From Chitinophaga barathri (lineage in GTDB: Bacteria > Bacteroidota > Bacteroidia > Chitinophagales > Chitinophagaceae), in contig NZ_RMBX01000021.1 of NCBI RefSeq assembly GCF_003807585.1, positions 1 through 47,813 of the forward strand: a stretch of DNA of 47,813 nucleotides. The letters are read 5' to 3'. Under the pieces are notes generated by a model. The model was not told the DNA's origin. It searched no databases and saw only the letters and a list, made by a program, of their open reading frames with translations. Of the stretch, positions 33,388 through 44,190 are shown one piece after another (position 1 is the first letter of the stretch; the number at the start of each line of letters is the position of its first letter). The translations under genes and the position numbers were made by a program.

Positions 33388-36300
33388 ATGAGTTTTAATG
33401 TTACTCCTAAATGCCTTCTGCGCACTTTTATTGTCATTTCCGCAATCTGGCTTTTTGGTTGGCCGGCGAAAGGCGCGCATGCTGCTGATAGATCTGCTCA
33501 CGCAGCGTTTATCCAGTACTGGTGGTATCCCGCTCCAAATACCGCTTCCGCCACGCCGGAAGAATGGTATGGGAAATCTCCCCTGATCACCGGCAGGAGT
33601 TCCGCTCCCTCCGCAAATACCTATTTTGCCGCAGGCCCTATCTACAGCCCCGGGTCCAGCGACGAGGAAATCAAACCCATCGTGCTCCTTTGCCCGCTCT
33701 GCTCAATCACAAACGACGGGGCCAGTCATGACGGTAATATTAATACCGCCGCCGAAGTGAACGCAAGCCTCGGCATACTCGCCAAAGTAGGACAGCGGAT
33801 TATCTTCCCCGGTACTTACGAAGCGGGAGATAGTGTAGTCGTAGACTTTGAAGTGCCTTCCACCGTCATAGACGCATCGCTGCTGGGCGGTATCCGCCTT
33901 GCCGCGTTCAATGGTACTTCCACCACACCTGTATTGGATGTTGCGCTCAACTCACCGCTGGTGAACGTACAACTGGCCGGTATAGGCTCCGGTGGCAGAC
34001 GCAGGGCCGTGATAGCCATGCCTGCCCAGTTCGACAGGGTGGAGGTGACCATCGGCGCTGTGCTGAACACGCTTAGTAACCTGCTCATATATGAGGTGAC
34101 CGCCATGGTGCCCGTAACTGTTACCCCCGCCGCAAGACCGGTGATATCCCCCGCCGGCAGTCCCGCCACGCTCAACGCTTCCATGCGTCTCGGCGCCGCT
34201 ACCTTCAACTGGTACGATGTGCCCGTTGGTGGCACTCCGCTTGGTACGGGCGCTACTTTTAATTCACCCGTGCTCACCCGCGGCGTGCATACTTATTATG
34301 TAGCCGCCACTACCACCGCGGACGGCAGGGAAAGTTACATCCGTACAGCCGTAACCGTAGACGTGGGCGGCGGCCCCGGTCTTTTATGGACGTACGGCGA
34401 CCAGCAGGTAAGCCCGAGGCTCGCAGGCGTATGCGCGCTGTGTACCGTAGTGGACCCGCTGAATGCCGTGGATGCCGATCCCAACACCTCCTCGCTCCTG
34501 TCCGCGCCGGTAGGCCTGCTCAGCAGCGTGGGCCAGCTCCTCCAGTTCCCCGGCATCTACCAGGCCGGAGACAGCATCATCCTCGATCTTGAACTGCCAG
34601 GCCAGCTGTACACCAAATCACTGCTTACAAATATTACTATACAGCCCTACCTGGGCGCCGCCACCGCCGGGCCCGCCACGGACCTCGGCACCGATCTCAT
34701 CAATGTACAATTGCTGGGCATAGGCATTGGCGGTACCAATAAATTCAGGGTGAGCGTACCCGCCACCGCTTCGTTTGACGGTGTGGAAGTGAACCTGAAA
34801 GCCGTATTGGCTGAACTGGCCGCGCTGCGCATCTACGAAGCCGCCGCTATGATACCCGTAGCTGTTACGCCTTCGCCCGCCCGTATACCTTACAATACAA
34901 CCGCATCGCTGAATGCAACCGTACGCCCGGGTGGCGCTACCCTCAGCTGGTACACCACACCCACCGGCGGCACAGCGGTACAGACAGGCGCCGCCTTCAC
35001 CACGCCCCAGCTTACCCGCAGCACCACTTATTATGTGGAAGCCTCCACGCCCGATGGCCTCACCAGTTACCTGCGTACTGCCGTTCCCGTTACACTCGGC
35101 GGCTCGGACGGCCCGCTCTGGAGTTATGGCGATACACAACAAAGCCCGCAGCTCAGCGGTGTATGCGTGGGTTGCTCCGTTCAGAATCCTGAACTGGCGA
35201 TAGACCACGATACCACTACCGCTTCCAATATCAGCATACCGCTTGGTGTGCTTAGTTCCGCGGGTCAGCTGATCCGCTTCCCCGGCAATTACCAGGCGCT
35301 GGACAGCATTATCCTCGATCTTGCCATTCCCGCCGGTCAACTGCTCAACGCACAATTACTTTCCGGCATAAGGGTGGAAACCTTTAACGGCACCACTCCC
35401 AATAACGATGCCGCAGCATTCAGCACGGCGCTTTCCAATGCACAGCTGCTGGGCATTCCGCTCGGCCCTACCGGCAGGTTCAGGGTTACCCTGCCTGCCA
35501 CCGCGGCGTTTGATGCGGTGCAGATATCGCTTACGCCTGTTGTAGGCGGCCTTGCCAACCTCCAGGTATTTGAAGCAACCGCTATGATCCCTGTAACGGT
35601 AAACCCCGCGGAGCAGACTGTGCCCGCCGGTACCACCGCTACCATCAACGCGGCAAACAGGCTTACCAATGCATCTTTTAACTGGTATACCAGCCCCACC
35701 GGCGGCACGCCTGTTGGCACCGGCGCATCGTTCGTTACGCCGCCCATGAGCCGCCGCACCACTTATTATGTGGAAGCTTCCACCCCGGATGGTAAAGTCA
35801 GCTTCAGCCGCACACCCGCGGTAGTGAATGTAGGCGGCGGCCCCGGCCCCCTGTGGACGTATGGGGACCGCCAGGACGGCGCTGTGATCACCGGTATCTG
35901 TGTAGGCTGTACCGTTACGGACGGAGACAATGCCGTGGATGAAGACACCACTACTTCTTCGCTCATCACCACCACCGTGGGCGCGCTCGGTTCTGTTTCC
36001 CAGCTGATCCATTTCCCCGGTACTTACCAGGCGGGGGACAGCGTGGCCTTCGATCTTGAGCTGCCGGACCAGCTGTTCAGCCTCCAGGCGCTGGGCGGCA
36101 TCACCGTTCAGTCTTATAATGGCAATACACCCAATGGCGATGCCATTACCCTCGATAATAACCTGGTGAGACTGGAGCCTCTCGGCCTGGGCGTTGGCTC
36201 TACCGGGAAGTTCCGCGTGATAGTGCCCGTGAATGCAGGGTTTGACGGCGTAAGTATCGGCACATCCGCCGCGCTTTCCGCCCTCGGCAACCTGCGCGTA

Positions 36301-39300
36301 TACGAAGCCGTGGCCTTTATGCCGGTAACCGTTACGCCTCCCGCGCCGGTGATACCATCGGGTACTACCGCTACCATGACCGCCAGCGTGAGAGCGCCGG
36401 GCGCCACTTATGCATGGTACGATGCACCCACCGGCGGTACGCCGCTGGGCACCAGCGCCAGCTTCACCACTCCGCCGCTTACCCGCAGCAAAGAATATTA
36501 TGTGGAAGCCGCCACGCCCGATGGCAAAAAGAGTTTTGTACGTACTGCTGTGCCCGTTACAGTGGGCGGCGGCCCCGGTCCGTTGTGGACGTATGGGGAC
36601 ACCCAGCAGAGCCCCGTCGTTGGCGGCATCTGCCTCGGTTGTGTTGTACAGAACCCTGACCTTGCTGTGGATGGCGATACCACCACCGCATCACAAGCCA
36701 TCATTACTGTAGGCGCGCTGGGTTCAGTGGGCCAGATCATTAAGTTCCCCGGCACGTACCAGGCGGGAGACAGCATCTCCTTTACCCTCGGTGTGCCCAG
36801 CCAGCTGCTCAGCGCGCAGCTGCTCTCCGGCATCAGGGTGCAGACCTTCAACGGTACAACGCCCAACAACGACGCGATTATGCTGGACAACGACCTGATC
36901 AATCTCCAGGCCCTCGGCCTGGACGTGACAGGCAACGTAACCAAGTTCCGTGTAAGCGTGCCTGTGAACGCCGGGTTTGACGGTGCGCAGGTGGATCTTA
37001 CCGGCCTTGTTTCGGGATTAAGCAGCCTCAATATTTATGAAGCTGCGGCCTTTGTACCGGTAACAGTTACCCCTCCTTCCGCAACGGTTCCATTTGGTCA
37101 TGATACCACGTTCACGGCTTCTATCAGGTTCCCGGGCGCTACGTTCAGCTGGTACGATACCCCCACGGGCGGTACGCCGCTGTTCACCGGGGCTGTCTTC
37201 AACACGCCTGTGCTGATCGCAGATAAGACATACTATGTGGAAGCAGCCACACCGGATGGCCTGAAAAGTTATATCCGTACAGCGGTGCCCGTTACCGTAA
37301 CCGTAGGCCCCGCCAGCCCTGACCTGAGCTGCGGCCGTGGTATTACGCAGACGAACTCCACTTTCGGGCTCTGCCTGCTGTGCGGTATCCAGGATCCCGC
37401 GCTTGCCGTGGATGATAATCCGCAGACCTCCTCGTCAATCCATGTGCCTGTGGGCCTGCTGGGCGCTGGTGCTTACCAGCGTTTCCAGTTTGGCAGTCAA
37501 AGTTCCGCAGGTGACAGTTTACGTATAGTAGTAGGCTCCACCACGGGCCTGCTGAACCTGCAGTTGCTGGGCAACGTCACTATCCGCCCGCGCAACAACG
37601 GTGCTGAAATTGCAGCGGATGTAAGACCATTGAACAATGGCCTGCTCACGCTGCAGCTGCTGGACGGCGGCACCCGCCAGGTAATCTCATTTGTGCCCAC
37701 CGGCATATTTGATGAAGTGGAAATAAGGATCGCGGGAGTTGCTTCCGCGTTGACGGAGATCAATGTATTCTACGTACAACAAATAACACCGCGCGCCACA
37801 CTGGCATCAGATACGGTGAACGTGTGCAGTGGCTCACCGGCCGTATTAAATGCGAACGGTCCCGCGGGCGCTACCTTCCGCTGGTACGATGCCCCGACCG
37901 GCGGTACCCCGCTGTTCACCGGCGCTACCTTCAGCACCCCGGCCATCACCGCGGATGCGGTATATTATGTGGAAGCCGTTTCAGCAGGCTCAACCTGCCC
38001 GAGCGAAGTGCGCAGCCCTGTATTTGTAAAAGTAGGCCTGCCCACCGTTTCCGTAACGGCCAATTCAGTTACCATACCACAGGGCGGTACAGCCACCTTT
38101 AATGTAAATACGCCGGACACTTCGCTTACCTACAAATGGTACGATGTGCCCACCGGCGGCACAGCGCTGTTCACCGGCCCGGGCTTTACCTCGCAGCCAT
38201 TGAACGCTACCACTACATTCTACGTGGAAGCCAGGAATAACAGCGGTTGCGTAAGCGCGCAACGTATCGCCGTGATCGCGAATGTTGTCATCGCCAACCC
38301 TGATGCGCCCTGCGATATCGCCACCACACAGATCAGCAATGCAAGCGGCATTTGCCTCGGCTGTTATGTGGACAACCAGGGTTCCGCGGTGGATGCCAGC
38401 ACGCAGACCTTCTCCACCCTGCATGTAATAGCAGGCCTGCTGGGAGGTTACGTACAGCAAACGCTTATTTTCCCTGCCGTAAGCGATGCGGGAGACAGTG
38501 TAAGAATGCTGATCTCGTTCCCGTCTTCGCTGGCGGATGTAGGACTGCTGGGTTCATTGCAGCTCGCTACCTACAACGGGGCTACTTTTAATAACGACCG
38601 CGTTGCGCTGAACGGAGGATTGCTCACGCTCAGGTTGCTGCCCGGCAACACGCAGGCGCTGGTATCCTTTGCCCCGGCCGCAATATTCGACAGGGTGGAA
38701 CTGCGGATGAACGCAGGCGTGGCCACCGCGCTGAGCGCAGTGAACGTACATTACGCGCAGCGTTTTGTACCGGTGCCGGTTCTCCAGGTGGACACCGTGG
38801 CTACCTGCCCCGGCAGCACCGCCACACTGGCCGTAGCCGCCAAACCCAATACCGTGTTCCGCTGGTACAGCACGCCCACAGGCGGCACACCGCTGTTCAC
38901 CGGTACTACATTTGTATCAGGCCCGGTAAGCTCGGATACAGCATTCTATGTAGAAGCAGTTAAAACATCCACCAACTGTCCGAACCCCGTTCGTACAAGA
39001 GGCGTGGTAGAAATAGACAGCGTACCCGCTGCGCCCACACTCGAAGCTACCACTGTGACCACCTGCAGCGGCAGTACCGCTGTGCTCAGGGCTACGGCAC
39101 CCGCGGGCGCCACGTTCCGCTGGTATGACACACCCACCGGCGGCACAGCATTGTTTACCGGTGCGGCATTCACCACACCGGCGCTGGACAGCTCCGTGGT
39201 ATATTACGCGGAGACAGTGTCTTCCGGAGGCTGCGCAAGCACTACCAGGACGGCGGTGCAGGTGAACATTTCCGTACGCCCGGGCACACCGGACGTAACG

Positions 39301-42300
39301 CCGAATGGTACATCCATCTGCGCGGGCAATATGGCCACGCTTACGGCGAGCTCCGCTACGGCCGGCGTAACCTTCAACTGGTACGCCAGCGCCGCGCTGG
39401 ACAGCATCATCTTCAGCGGGCCGGTATTCACCACGCCGGTGCTCAATACAACCACTACTTATTTTGTTACTGCCGCAAACGGCCAGTGCGCAAGCGCCAC
39501 ACCAAGGTCTGTGACCGTACAGGTGAATGCTGCGGCGATACAGCCCACGGTAAGCATACTGCCCGCATCCGGTATGATCGAGTACGGACAGACGGCGACG
39601 CTCACCGCTACTTCGGCTACCGCCGGCGCTACTTACCGCTGGTTCCTGGATTCACTGGGCACGGCGCCTGTATTTACCGGTGCGCAGTACATTACGCCGC
39701 AGCTGGCCAATACCACCAAATACTTCGTGGAAGCGGTAGCAGAGTCTGGTTGCGCCAGCGCCCGTACATCGGTGACCGTAAGGGTGAACCGTAACTTCAA
39801 TCCTGGTTGCGACTTCGCGAATGCGCAGACCAATGTTGTCAACGGCATTTGTGTACTCTGCGCCGTTACGAACCCGGACAATGCGGTAGATACTGATACT
39901 ACGAACGCTGCGACTGTTACACTGCCGGTTGGCGTTGCCGGAAGTATCTCTTACTTCTTCGACTTCGGCAGCCTTGCCGCGGCAGGCGATACCGTGAAGA
40001 TCAGGTTTGCCACCCCGGCAGGTTTACTGGATGCGGCGGCACTGTCCAGGATAGAAGTGACCTCTTATAATGGAGCCACTTCCAACAACGATACCCGCAC
40101 GCTGAGCAACAGCGCGCTGAGAGTAGTGCTGCTGGGCGGCGCGAATCAGCAGGCGGTGCTGTTTGCACCGGGCGCTCCGTATACGAGAGTAGAGATCAGG
40201 ATGGGAGGACTCGTAGGCGCATTGCTCAATATGAACCTTTATTATGCAAACCGTGTGCTGGCATCGCCCACTGTAACGGCGAACACCACTACGCTCTGCG
40301 CGGGCGGTCAGGCTACCCTCACGGCCACAGCGTCTGACAGTGCGACGGTACGCTGGTATACACAACCCACCGGCGGCACGCCTGTGTTCACCGGTAAAGT
40401 ATACACTACCGGTGCGCTCACCACCACCACTACTTATTATGCGGAAAGCTATCGCGCATCCACCAATTGCGTGAACCCGATACGTACGCCGGTTACTATC
40501 AGTATACTCCCCGTTCCGGATGCACCGGTTATCATCAGCGGAGATACTTCCATCTGTACGGGTGGCGTAGCGATCCTGCAGGCCAGAACGGTAGATCCCA
40601 CTCACAGCATCCGCTGGTTCAGCGTGGCTTCCGGCGGCGTACCGCTGTCCCTGGACAGTGTGTTCACCACCGGCAATCTCACCGCCAATACTACTTATTA
40701 TGCGGAAGCATACAACGGTACCTGCGGTAATCTCACCAGGGTTCCTGTAAACGTAACCGTAGGCACCATACCGCCGGATCCTGTTCTTGAATCCAATAAC
40801 CTCACGATCTGCTCCGGCAACACTGCCGAACTGAAAGTGACCTCCACTACGGCGGGCCTCACCATACGCTGGTACACGGTGCAGTCAGGCGGCACGCCTG
40901 TAGCAACCGGTGCTACCTATATCACCCCGGTACTTTCATCCACTACGATCTATTACGTGGACGCAGTGAATAATACCGGCGGATGCCCGAACGGCGGCGG
41001 AAGGCTGCAGGTAACCGTAAACGTGAACGCCACACCGGCCGTACCGGCACTCGTGGATTCCGTAACGACGATATGCCGCAACCAGCGCGCTACGCTGACC
41101 ATAAGCAATCCGCAGCCGGGCGTGACCTACAACTGGTACAATGCGGCCACCGGCGGTACGCTTCAGTTCACCGGCGCCAGCATACTCACACCCGCATTGC
41201 TGGACAGCATCACCTACTTCGTGGAAGCTGTAGGCACAGGCAGCTGTACCAGCACCAGCCGTGCAGTAGCCGCTGTAAGCGTAGTGACCTTACTGCCCGC
41301 TCCGCCGGTAGAATCCGCCAACCTGGCGGTATGCCGCGGCTCACAGGCTGTATTGCGCATCAGCAACCCGCAGACCGGCGTGACCTATAACTGGTACGAC
41401 GCACCGGGCGGCAACCTGCTCTTCACCGGACCGGTATATACCACCGGCGTGGCAGTGGCAAACGCCAGCTACCATGTGGAAGCGGTAGGTACCGGCGGCT
41501 GCGCCAGCGCGGGCCTCACACAGGTAAATGTGACTGTAACGGACGCGCCTGCCTTACCGGTGATTGTCGGCAACACGACAGTCTGCCAGGGCAGCGCGAT
41601 CAGCCTGAGCGTACAGAACCCCGTAGCATCGCTTACCTATCGCTGGTACAGCATTGCCACCGGCGGTACCGCGCTTGCAACGGGCCCGACCTTTGCACCG
41701 ACAGGTGTAACTACTACCACTACTTATTATGTAGAAGCTGCAAACGGCAACTGTACCAGCGCCGGCAGAACCACCGTGACCGTAACGGTGAACCCTGCCC
41801 CGCCGACCGTAACAGTAGACGCGGCTGCCAAAACAGTCTGCACCGGCAACAGTGCGGACCTGCATGTGATCAACCCGCAACCGGGCGTTACTTACCGCTG
41901 GTACGATGTACCGACGGGCGGCACCGTGCTTTCCGCTACGCCTGATTATGTTACAGCCGTGCTCACAGCGAATAAGGATTTTTATGTTGAAGCGGTGAAT
42001 GCAAGCAATTGCACCAGCCTCACCAGGACCAAAGTGACCGTAACCGTAGTGGCAGGGCCTACCCCGCCAACGGTAGAGTCCGCGAATGTGGCGGTATGCC
42101 GCAATGCACAGGCCATCCTGCGCGTGACGAACCCGGTTACCGGCATCACTTACAACTGGTACGATACCCCGGGCGGCACCCTGCTGTTCACCGGTACGGC
42201 TTATACCACTACCGCCATCACCGGACCTGCTGACTACTACGTGGAAGCAGAAAGCGCAGGCGGATGCGGCAGCGCAACACTTACCAAAGTGGATGTGACC

Positions 42301-44154
42301 ATCACCGAACCGCCCGCCCTGCCTGTTGTAGGCGGCAGTACCACCATCTGCCTTGGCGCACCGGTGAACCTGACCATTACCAACCCGCTGCCCGGCCTTA
42401 CTTATAGCTGGTACAGCGTAGCCACCGGCGGCACGCGCCTGGCACAGGGCACCAGCTTTGCACCGAGCGGCGTAACAGCTACCACTACCTACTACGTGGA
42501 AGCAGCCAGCGGTGCCTGCACCAGCGCCGGCAGAACGACGGTGACCGTAACCGTGAACCCCGTTCCGCCAGTACCCACAGTAGACGCCACCACCAAATCA
42601 GTATGTGTGGGCAACCAGGCTACACTGCATGTGACCAACGCACAGCCGGGCATCATCCACCGCTGGTACGACGTACCGACAGGTGGCACCGTACTCTTCA
42701 GCGGCACCACTTATGTTACCGCACCGATCACCGCAAATAAAGACTTCTATGTAGAAGCGCTGAACGGAAGCAATTGCGCCAGCACCAGCCGTACAAGAGT
42801 GAGCGTAACTATCACCAACGGGCCTGCATTACCCGCAGTAGCCGGAACGTTGACAGTATGCCGCGGCAACAGGGCAACTTCCAGTATTATAAACCCGCGC
42901 ACCGACCTGCAATACCGCTGGTACGACGCACCGATAGGCGGCAACCTCCTGTTCTCCGGATCAGTGTACACCACCGCAAACCCGCTCTCTGTAAGAGATA
43001 CCGTGTACGTTGAAGCAGTGGCTACCGGCGGTACCTGCACCAGCAATGGCCGCAGCCAGGTAATACTGATAGCGGCGGATGCACCCGGCACACCGGTACT
43101 GGCGAACGGCGGCGCGGCAACCATCTGCACCGGCTCCACCGCAACCTTCACCGTACAGAACCCGTTGCCAAACGTTACCTACCGCTGGTACGATGCTGCC
43201 GCGAACGGCAACCTCCTCCAGGACAACGCAAGCCCGACATTCACTACACCAACGCTCACCGCGAACCTGGATGTGTATGTTGAAGCAGTGATAGGCGGCA
43301 GCTGCGCCAGCGCAGGCAGAGCAAAAGCCTCCGCAACCGTAGGTAACATACCGGTAGCGCCGGTGGTAACAGCGGACGCAGGCACCGTTTGCCCGGATAG
43401 CAGCGCCACGCTCAGGGCCACCTCTGCGGATGCAGGCGTGGTATTCACCTGGTACACGTCAGCAACAGGCGGCAATGCAGTATTCACCGGACCTGTATTT
43501 ACCACACCGGGCCTCACGGCAGCCACTACCTACTATGTAGCGGCCAGCTTCAGCGGCGGATGCGTAAGCACCGTGCGCACACCGGTAACCGTGAATATCT
43601 ACGCAGTACTGCCGGCGCCGACCGTGTCACTGGCCAGCAGAACGGCTAACTCAGTAACCTTCACATGGAACGCCATTGCGGGCGCACTGGGTTACAGGGT
43701 ATCCACAGACGGCGGCCTCACATTCACACAACCAAGCTCCGGCCTCACCGGCACTACGCATACCGTTCTCAACCTGCAGCCGAACCAGGTAGTCACCCTC
43801 CAGGTGATGTCCGTCGGTGCCAGCGCCTGTGCAAACAGCGCATGGTTCCAGGGCGGCGGCAGCACGGACAATCCCGCGGGCAACCTCATCTTTGTTCCGA
43901 ACGCCTTCACCCCGAACAATGACGGCACCAACGACGTCCTGTACGTTTACGGCACCACCATTGCGACGCTGGAAATGAGAATTTACAACCAGTGGGGTCA
44001 GCAGGTATTCGAAACCAAAGACAAAGGCCGCGGATGGGATGGTACCATGAGCGGTAAAAAACAACCGGTAGGCGTGTACAACTACGCACTCCGCGCTACC
44101 CTGCAGGACGGTACGACGGTACAGAAACGTGGAACCATAACAATTATCAGGTAA
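33388..44154 (+). CDS. Giant modular T9SS-secreted surface protein (Ig-like repeats, type B C-terminal domain)
   Basis: 3588 residues from ATG 33388 (a TTG 6 nt upstream is not preferred). A signal peptide (to about residue 33) is followed by eight copies of a roughly 160-residue domain with a CxxC motif (first Cys at 102, 349, 593, 838, 1082, 1329, 1656, 2155) and 24 Ig-like modules of about 85 residues marked by WYDxPTGGT and YYVEA. The Ig modules follow the CxxC domains in groups of 1,1,1,1,1,2,4,13. An FN3-like domain and the gliding-motility-type CTD (FVPNAFTPNNDGTNDVLYV to the end) close the protein. The CTD directs export through the type IX system, so a surface adhesin is likely. A PorP/SprF gene follows 95 nt downstream. 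Confidence 0.93.
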   Translation: MSFNVTPKCLLRTFIVISAIWLFGWPAKGAHAADRSAHAAFIQYWWYPAPNTASATPEEWYGKSPLITGRSSAPSANTYFAAGPIYSPGSSDEEIKPIVLLCPLCSITNDGASHDGNINTAAEVNASLGILAKVGQRIIFPGTYEAGDSVVVDFEVPSTVIDASLLGGIRLAAFNGTSTTPVLDVALNSPLVNVQLAGIGSGGRRRAVIAMPAQFDRVEVTIGAVLNTLSNLLIYEVTAMVPVTVTPAARPVISPAGSPATLNASMRLGAATFNWYDVPVGGTPLGTGATFNSPVLTRGVHTYYVAATTTADGRESYIRTAVTVDVGGGPGLLWTYGDQQVSPRLAGVCALCTVVDPLNAVDADPNTSSLLSAPVGLLSSVGQLLQFPGIYQAGDSIILDLELPGQLYTKSLLTNITIQPYLGAATAGPATDLGTDLINVQLLGIGIGGTNKFRVSVPATASFDGVEVNLKAVLAELAALRIYEAAAMIPVAVTPSPARIPYNTTASLNATVRPGGATLSWYTTPTGGTAVQTGAAFTTPQLTRSTTYYVEASTPDGLTSYLRTAVPVTLGGSDGPLWSYGDTQQSPQLSGVCVGCSVQNPELAIDHDTTTASNISIPLGVLSSAGQLIRFPGNYQALDSIILDLAIPAGQLLNAQLLSGIRVETFNGTTPNNDAAAFSTALSNAQLLGIPLGPTGRFRVTLPATAAFDAVQISLTPVVGGLANLQVFEATAMIPVTVNPAEQTVPAGTTATINAANRLTNASFNWYTSPTGGTPVGTGASFVTPPMSRRTTYYVEASTPDGKVSFSRTPAVVNVGGGPGPLWTYGDRQDGAVITGICVGCTVTDGDNAVDEDTTTSSLITTTVGALGSVSQLIHFPGTYQAGDSVAFDLELPDQLFSLQALGGITVQSYNGNTPNGDAITLDNNLVRLEPLGLGVGSTGKFRVIVPVNAGFDGVSIGTSAALSALGNLRVYEAVAFMPVTVTPPAPVIPSGTTATMTASVRAPGATYAWYDAPTGGTPLGTSASFTTPPLTRSKEYYVEAATPDGKKSFVRTAVPVTVGGGPGPLWTYGDTQQSPVVGGICLGCVVQNPDLAVDGDTTTASQAIITVGALGSVGQIIKFPGTYQAGDSISFTLGVPSQLLSAQLLSGIRVQTFNGTTPNNDAIMLDNDLINLQALGLDVTGNVTKFRVSVPVNAGFDGAQVDLTGLVSGLSSLNIYEAAAFVPVTVTPPSATVPFGHDTTFTASIRFPGATFSWYDTPTGGTPLFTGAVFNTPVLIADKTYYVEAATPDGLKSYIRTAVPVTVTVGPASPDLSCGRGITQTNSTFGLCLLCGIQDPALAVDDNPQTSSSIHVPVGLLGAGAYQRFQFGSQSSAGDSLRIVVGSTTGLLNLQLLGNVTIRPRNNGAEIAADVRPLNNGLLTLQLLDGGTRQVISFVPTGIFDEVEIRIAGVASALTEINVFYVQQITPRATLASDTVNVCSGSPAVLNANGPAGATFRWYDAPTGGTPLFTGATFSTPAITADAVYYVEAVSAGSTCPSEVRSPVFVKVGLPTVSVTANSVTIPQGGTATFNVNTPDTSLTYKWYDVPTGGTALFTGPGFTSQPLNATTTFYVEARNNSGCVSAQRIAVIANVVIANPDAPCDIATTQISNASGICLGCYVDNQGSAVDASTQTFSTLHVIAGLLGGYVQQTLIFPAVSDAGDSVRMLISFPSSLADVGLLGSLQLATYNGATFNNDRVALNGGLLTLRLLPGNTQALVSFAPAAIFDRVELRMNAGVATALSAVNVHYAQRFVPVPVLQVDTVATCPGSTATLAVAAKPNTVFRWYSTPTGGTPLFTGTTFVSGPVSSDTAFYVEAVKTSTNCPNPVRTRGVVEIDSVPAAPTLEATTVTTCSGSTAVLRATAPAGATFRWYDTPTGGTALFTGAAFTTPALDSSVVYYAETVSSGGCASTTRTAVQVNISVRPGTPDVTPNGTSICAGNMATLTASSATAGVTFNWYASAALDSIIFSGPVFTTPVLNTTTTYFVTAANGQCASATPRSVTVQVNAAAIQPTVSILPASGMIEYGQTATLTATSATAGATYRWFLDSLGTAPVFTGAQYITPQLANTTKYFVEAVAESGCASARTSVTVRVNRNFNPGCDFANAQTNVVNGICVLCAVTNPDNAVDTDTTNAATVTLPVGVAGSISYFFDFGSLAAAGDTVKIRFATPAGLLDAAALSRIEVTSYNGATSNNDTRTLSNSALRVVLLGGANQQAVLFAPGAPYTRVEIRMGGLVGALLNMNLYYANRVLASPTVTANTTTLCAGGQATLTATASDSATVRWYTQPTGGTPVFTGKVYTTGALTTTTTYYAESYRASTNCVNPIRTPVTISILPVPDAPVIISGDTSICTGGVAILQARTVDPTHSIRWFSVASGGVPLSLDSVFTTGNLTANTTYYAEAYNGTCGNLTRVPVNVTVGTIPPDPVLESNNLTICSGNTAELKVTSTTAGLTIRWYTVQSGGTPVATGATYITPVLSSTTIYYVDAVNNTGGCPNGGGRLQVTVNVNATPAVPALVDSVTTICRNQRATLTISNPQPGVTYNWYNAATGGTLQFTGASILTPALLDSITYFVEAVGTGSCTSTSRAVAAVSVVTLLPAPPVESANLAVCRGSQAVLRISNPQTGVTYNWYDAPGGNLLFTGPVYTTGVAVANASYHVEAVGTGGCASAGLTQVNVTVTDAPALPVIVGNTTVCQGSAISLSVQNPVASLTYRWYSIATGGTALATGPTFAPTGVTTTTTYYVEAANGNCTSAGRTTVTVTVNPAPPTVTVDAAAKTVCTGNSADLHVINPQPGVTYRWYDVPTGGTVLSATPDYVTAVLTANKDFYVEAVNASNCTSLTRTKVTVTVVAGPTPPTVESANVAVCRNAQAILRVTNPVTGITYNWYDTPGGTLLFTGTAYTTTAITGPADYYVEAESAGGCGSATLTKVDVTITEPPALPVVGGSTTICLGAPVNLTITNPLPGLTYSWYSVATGGTRLAQGTSFAPSGVTATTTYYVEAASGACTSAGRTTVTVTVNPVPPVPTVDATTKSVCVGNQATLHVTNAQPGIIHRWYDVPTGGTVLFSGTTYVTAPITANKDFYVEALNGSNCASTSRTRVSVTITNGPALPAVAGTLTVCRGNRATSSIINPRTDLQYRWYDAPIGGNLLFSGSVYTTANPLSVRDTVYVEAVATGGTCTSNGRSQVILIAADAPGTPVLANGGAATICTGSTATFTVQNPLPNVTYRWYDAAANGNLLQDNASPTFTTPTLTANLDVYVEAVIGGSCASAGRAKASATVGNIPVAPVVTADAGTVCPDSSATLRATSADAGVVFTWYTSATGGNAVFTGPVFTTPGLTAATTYYVAASFSGGCVSTVRTPVTVNIYAVLPAPTVSLASRTANSVTFTWNAIAGALGYRVSTDGGLTFTQPSSGLTGTTHTVLNLQPNQVVTLQVMSVGASACANSAWFQGGGSTDNPAGNLIFVPNAFTPNNDGTNDVLYVYGTTIATLEMRIYNQWGQQVFETKDKGRGWDGTMSGKKQPVGVYNYALRATLQDGTTVQKRGTITIIR
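41308..43602 (+). repeat. Three-Ig super-repeat of 765 nt inside the giant gene
   Basis: Equivalent positions at 41308, 42073 and 42838 are spaced exactly 765 nt (255 codons) apart, each opening an Ig module with a TVCRG- or AVCRN-like start. The second Ig of the first two units is nearly the same at protein level (GRTTVTVTVNP endings and the FAPxGVTxTTTYYVEA segment). The third unit is more diverged, and its end is approximate. Confidence 0.7.
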
Positions 44155-44190
44155 CCCGTATAATCAGGCAAGCAAACAAAACACAAAACT

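Noticed and set aside
33388..44154. Several adjacent genes instead of one giant gene
   Set aside because: The frame is uninterrupted over 10.7 kb, CxxC positions are all in one frame with near-constant spacing, and a single signal peptide and a single C-terminal sorting domain bracket it.
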